DNA of 6,632 nt from Ruminococcus sp. UBA7014 (lineage in GTDB: Bacteria > Bacillota > Clostridia > Oscillospirales > Ruminococcaceae). Shown one piece after another: positions 5,889 through 6,632 of this stretch. The notes beneath the pieces were generated by a model that searched no databases, was not told the DNA's origin, and saw nothing but the letters and a program-made list of their open reading frames with translations. Position 1 is the first letter of the stretch. Every line of letters begins with the position of its first letter. Location: assembly GCA_002449575.1 (NCBI GenBank), contig DJXC01000137.1:1-6632 (forward strand), in the 5' to 3' direction. Made by a program: the position numbers and the translations under genes.

Positions 5889-6491
5889 TTAAAGAGCCGC
5901 TTTGATAGCGTTTAACAATTCGTCATAAGTTTCAAAAGCCGGAAGTTCCGGATGGTCCTTCTTAATCTGCTCAGTACTCTTAAACAGGAAGCCTGCCTTG
6001 CTTGCCTGAATCATGCCGAGGTCGTTATAGCTGTCGCCGCTTGCGATTGTCTCAAATCCGATAGACTGGAGTGCCTTGACGGTGGTATACTTGGATTTTT
6101 CACAGCGCATTTTGAAACCAGTGATTTCACCGCTTTCAGCGACTTCAAGCGTATTGCAGAAAATTGTCGGATAGCCGAGTTTTTTCATCAGAGGAGCAGC
6201 AAACTGTGTAAAAGTATCACTGATGATAATCACCTGACACAGTGAACGCAGTTCATCCAGAAATTCCTTTGCACCGGGCATCGGGTCAATTTTTGCGATA
6301 GTTTCCTGAATTTCTTTCAGACCAAGACCATGTTCTTTCAGGATAGCAAGTCTGTAATTCATCAGCTTGTGATAATCCGGTTCATCACGGGTTGTTTTCT
6401 TGAGTTCCGGAATGCCGCTTGCTTCTGCAAATGCAATCCAGATTTCGGGTACTAATACACCTTCCAGGTCAAGACAGGTAATTGTCAGCAT
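5889..6491 (-). CDS. thrH: ThrH: phosphoserine phosphatase / homoserine phosphotransferase (HAD family)
   Basis: HAD-superfamily enzyme of 200 aa, close in length to the characterised Pseudomonas ThrH (about 205 aa). ThrH dephosphorylates phosphoserine and can transfer its phosphate to homoserine, touching serine and threonine synthesis. HAD motifs: I, DLEGVLVPE (8-16) with nucleophile Asp8 and Glu10 in place of the usual second Asp, as in SerB/ThrH; II, SDT (91-93); III, Lys132/Lys134; IV, GDSYND (152-157). ThrH-type residues include EIWIAFAE (16-23) and TTRDEPDY (33-40). Start ATG at 6491 has AGGAGG (6506-6501) 9 nt upstream. It has its own promoter and a terminator directly behind it, so it is mainly monocistronic. 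Its codons look slightly better adapted (more GGT, AAG) than those of its neighbours, suggesting good expression. In vivo it may serve mainly as phosphoserine phosphatase. Confidence 0.92.
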   Translation of the reverse strand: MLTITCLDLEGVLVPEIWIAFAEASGIPELKKTTRDEPDYHKLMNYRLAILKEHGLGLKEIQETIAKIDPMPGAKEFLDELRSLCQVIIISDTFTQFAAPLMKKLGYPTIFCNTLEVAESGEITGFKMRCEKSKYTTVKALQSIGFETIASGDSYNDLGMIQASKAGFLFKSTEQIKKDHPELPAFETYDELLNAIKAAL

Positions 6492-6527
6492 AATTAAATT
6501 CCTCCTGATTGATTAAATTAAATAAAT

Positions 6528-6541
6528 ATTTCCGGGGAAAT
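6528..6541. promoter_or_regulatory. Palindrome just downstream of the thrH start point
   Basis: Perfect inverted repeat ATTTCC-GG-GGAAAT with 6-bp arms, starting about 4 nt after the predicted transcription start of thrH. The position suits a repressor operator or a small 5'-end hairpin that stabilises the mRNA. There is no U tract, so it is not a terminator. The regulator is unknown and the site is a weak prediction. Confidence 0.35.
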
Positions 6542-6551
6542 GCCCTTATTT

Positions 6552-6580
6552 ATTATACAACAAAAATTCAGATTTGTAAA
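6552..6580 (-). promoter_or_regulatory. Sigma-A promoter of thrH
   Basis: On the minus strand, TTTACA (6580-6575), a 17-bp spacer and TATAAT (6557-6552). Transcription should start near 6545, giving a leader of about 54 nt with an AGGAGG ribosome binding site. No riboswitch fits in this leader. It is the only convincing promoter seen for the whole minus-strand gene cluster. Confidence 0.85.
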
Positions 6581-6632
6581 GTCCTAACTGTAAAAACTTT
6601 GGATATTTAAGTTCCGACTGTTCCCAGACATG

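Noticed and set aside
1..6632. CRISPR array, insertion sequence or prophage
   Set aside because: No regularly spaced repeats, terminal inverted repeats, transposase or phage genes were seen; gene content is housekeeping-like throughout.

Overview
The window looks like ordinary chromosome from a low-to-moderate GC Gram-positive anaerobe of class Clostridia, probably a Ruminococcus-like member of the Oscillospiraceae. This rests on strong AGGAGG-type ribosome binding sites, sigma-A promoters of TTTACA-17-TATAAT type, an ECF vitamin transporter module, a Clostridia-type thymidylate kinase and a Zn-dependent macrodomain. I see no phage genes, insertion sequences or CRISPR array. The species assignment is an inference from protein resemblance and base composition.

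Layout. Positions 1-46 hold the 5' part of a tRNA-Trp gene on the minus strand, cut by the window edge, with a perfect consensus promoter behind it (95-123). A second promoter (162-190) fires the other way into a three-gene plus-strand operon: ecfT (223-1101), a fused double ATPase ecfA (1074-2714) and a DUF1624/HGSNAT-like membrane acyltransferase (2711-3469). All three overlap. No substrate-binding S component is present. The operon ends 4 bp from the end of the convergent minus-strand cluster, with no visible terminator between them.

The minus-strand genes, in order of transcription from the right, are thrH (6491-5889), a strong hairpin terminator (5876-5842), an MmcQ/YjbR protein (5822-5457), a Zn-dependent macrodomain ADP-ribose hydrolase (5460-4663), an unrecognised 175-aa protein (4656-4129) and tmk (4139-3474). 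The last four are packed with 4-nt overlap, 6-nt gap and 11-nt overlap, so they are almost certainly co-transcribed. Their only visible promoter is the thrH one (6552-6580), upstream of the terminator, which raises the possibility of terminator read-through.

How the genes work together. EcfT and the fused EcfA form the energising half of an ECF importer that must pair with an S component encoded elsewhere. The minus-strand cluster combines nucleotide metabolism (tmk), reversal of ADP-ribosylation (macrodomain), a putative DNA-binding protein (YjbR) and an unknown.

The strongest unexplained signal is at DNA-word level. The tetramer GATC is absent from all 6632 bases although about 130 GAT trinucleotides are present, while CCGG is several-fold over-represented. 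This looks like the footprint of a restriction-modification or methylation regime acting on the whole chromosome. No gene cassette in the window clearly encodes a previously undescribed system. The best candidates for new biology are the Zn-macrodomain/unknown/tmk operon, the missing acidic residue in the Tmk DR(Y/H) motif, and the GATC avoidance.
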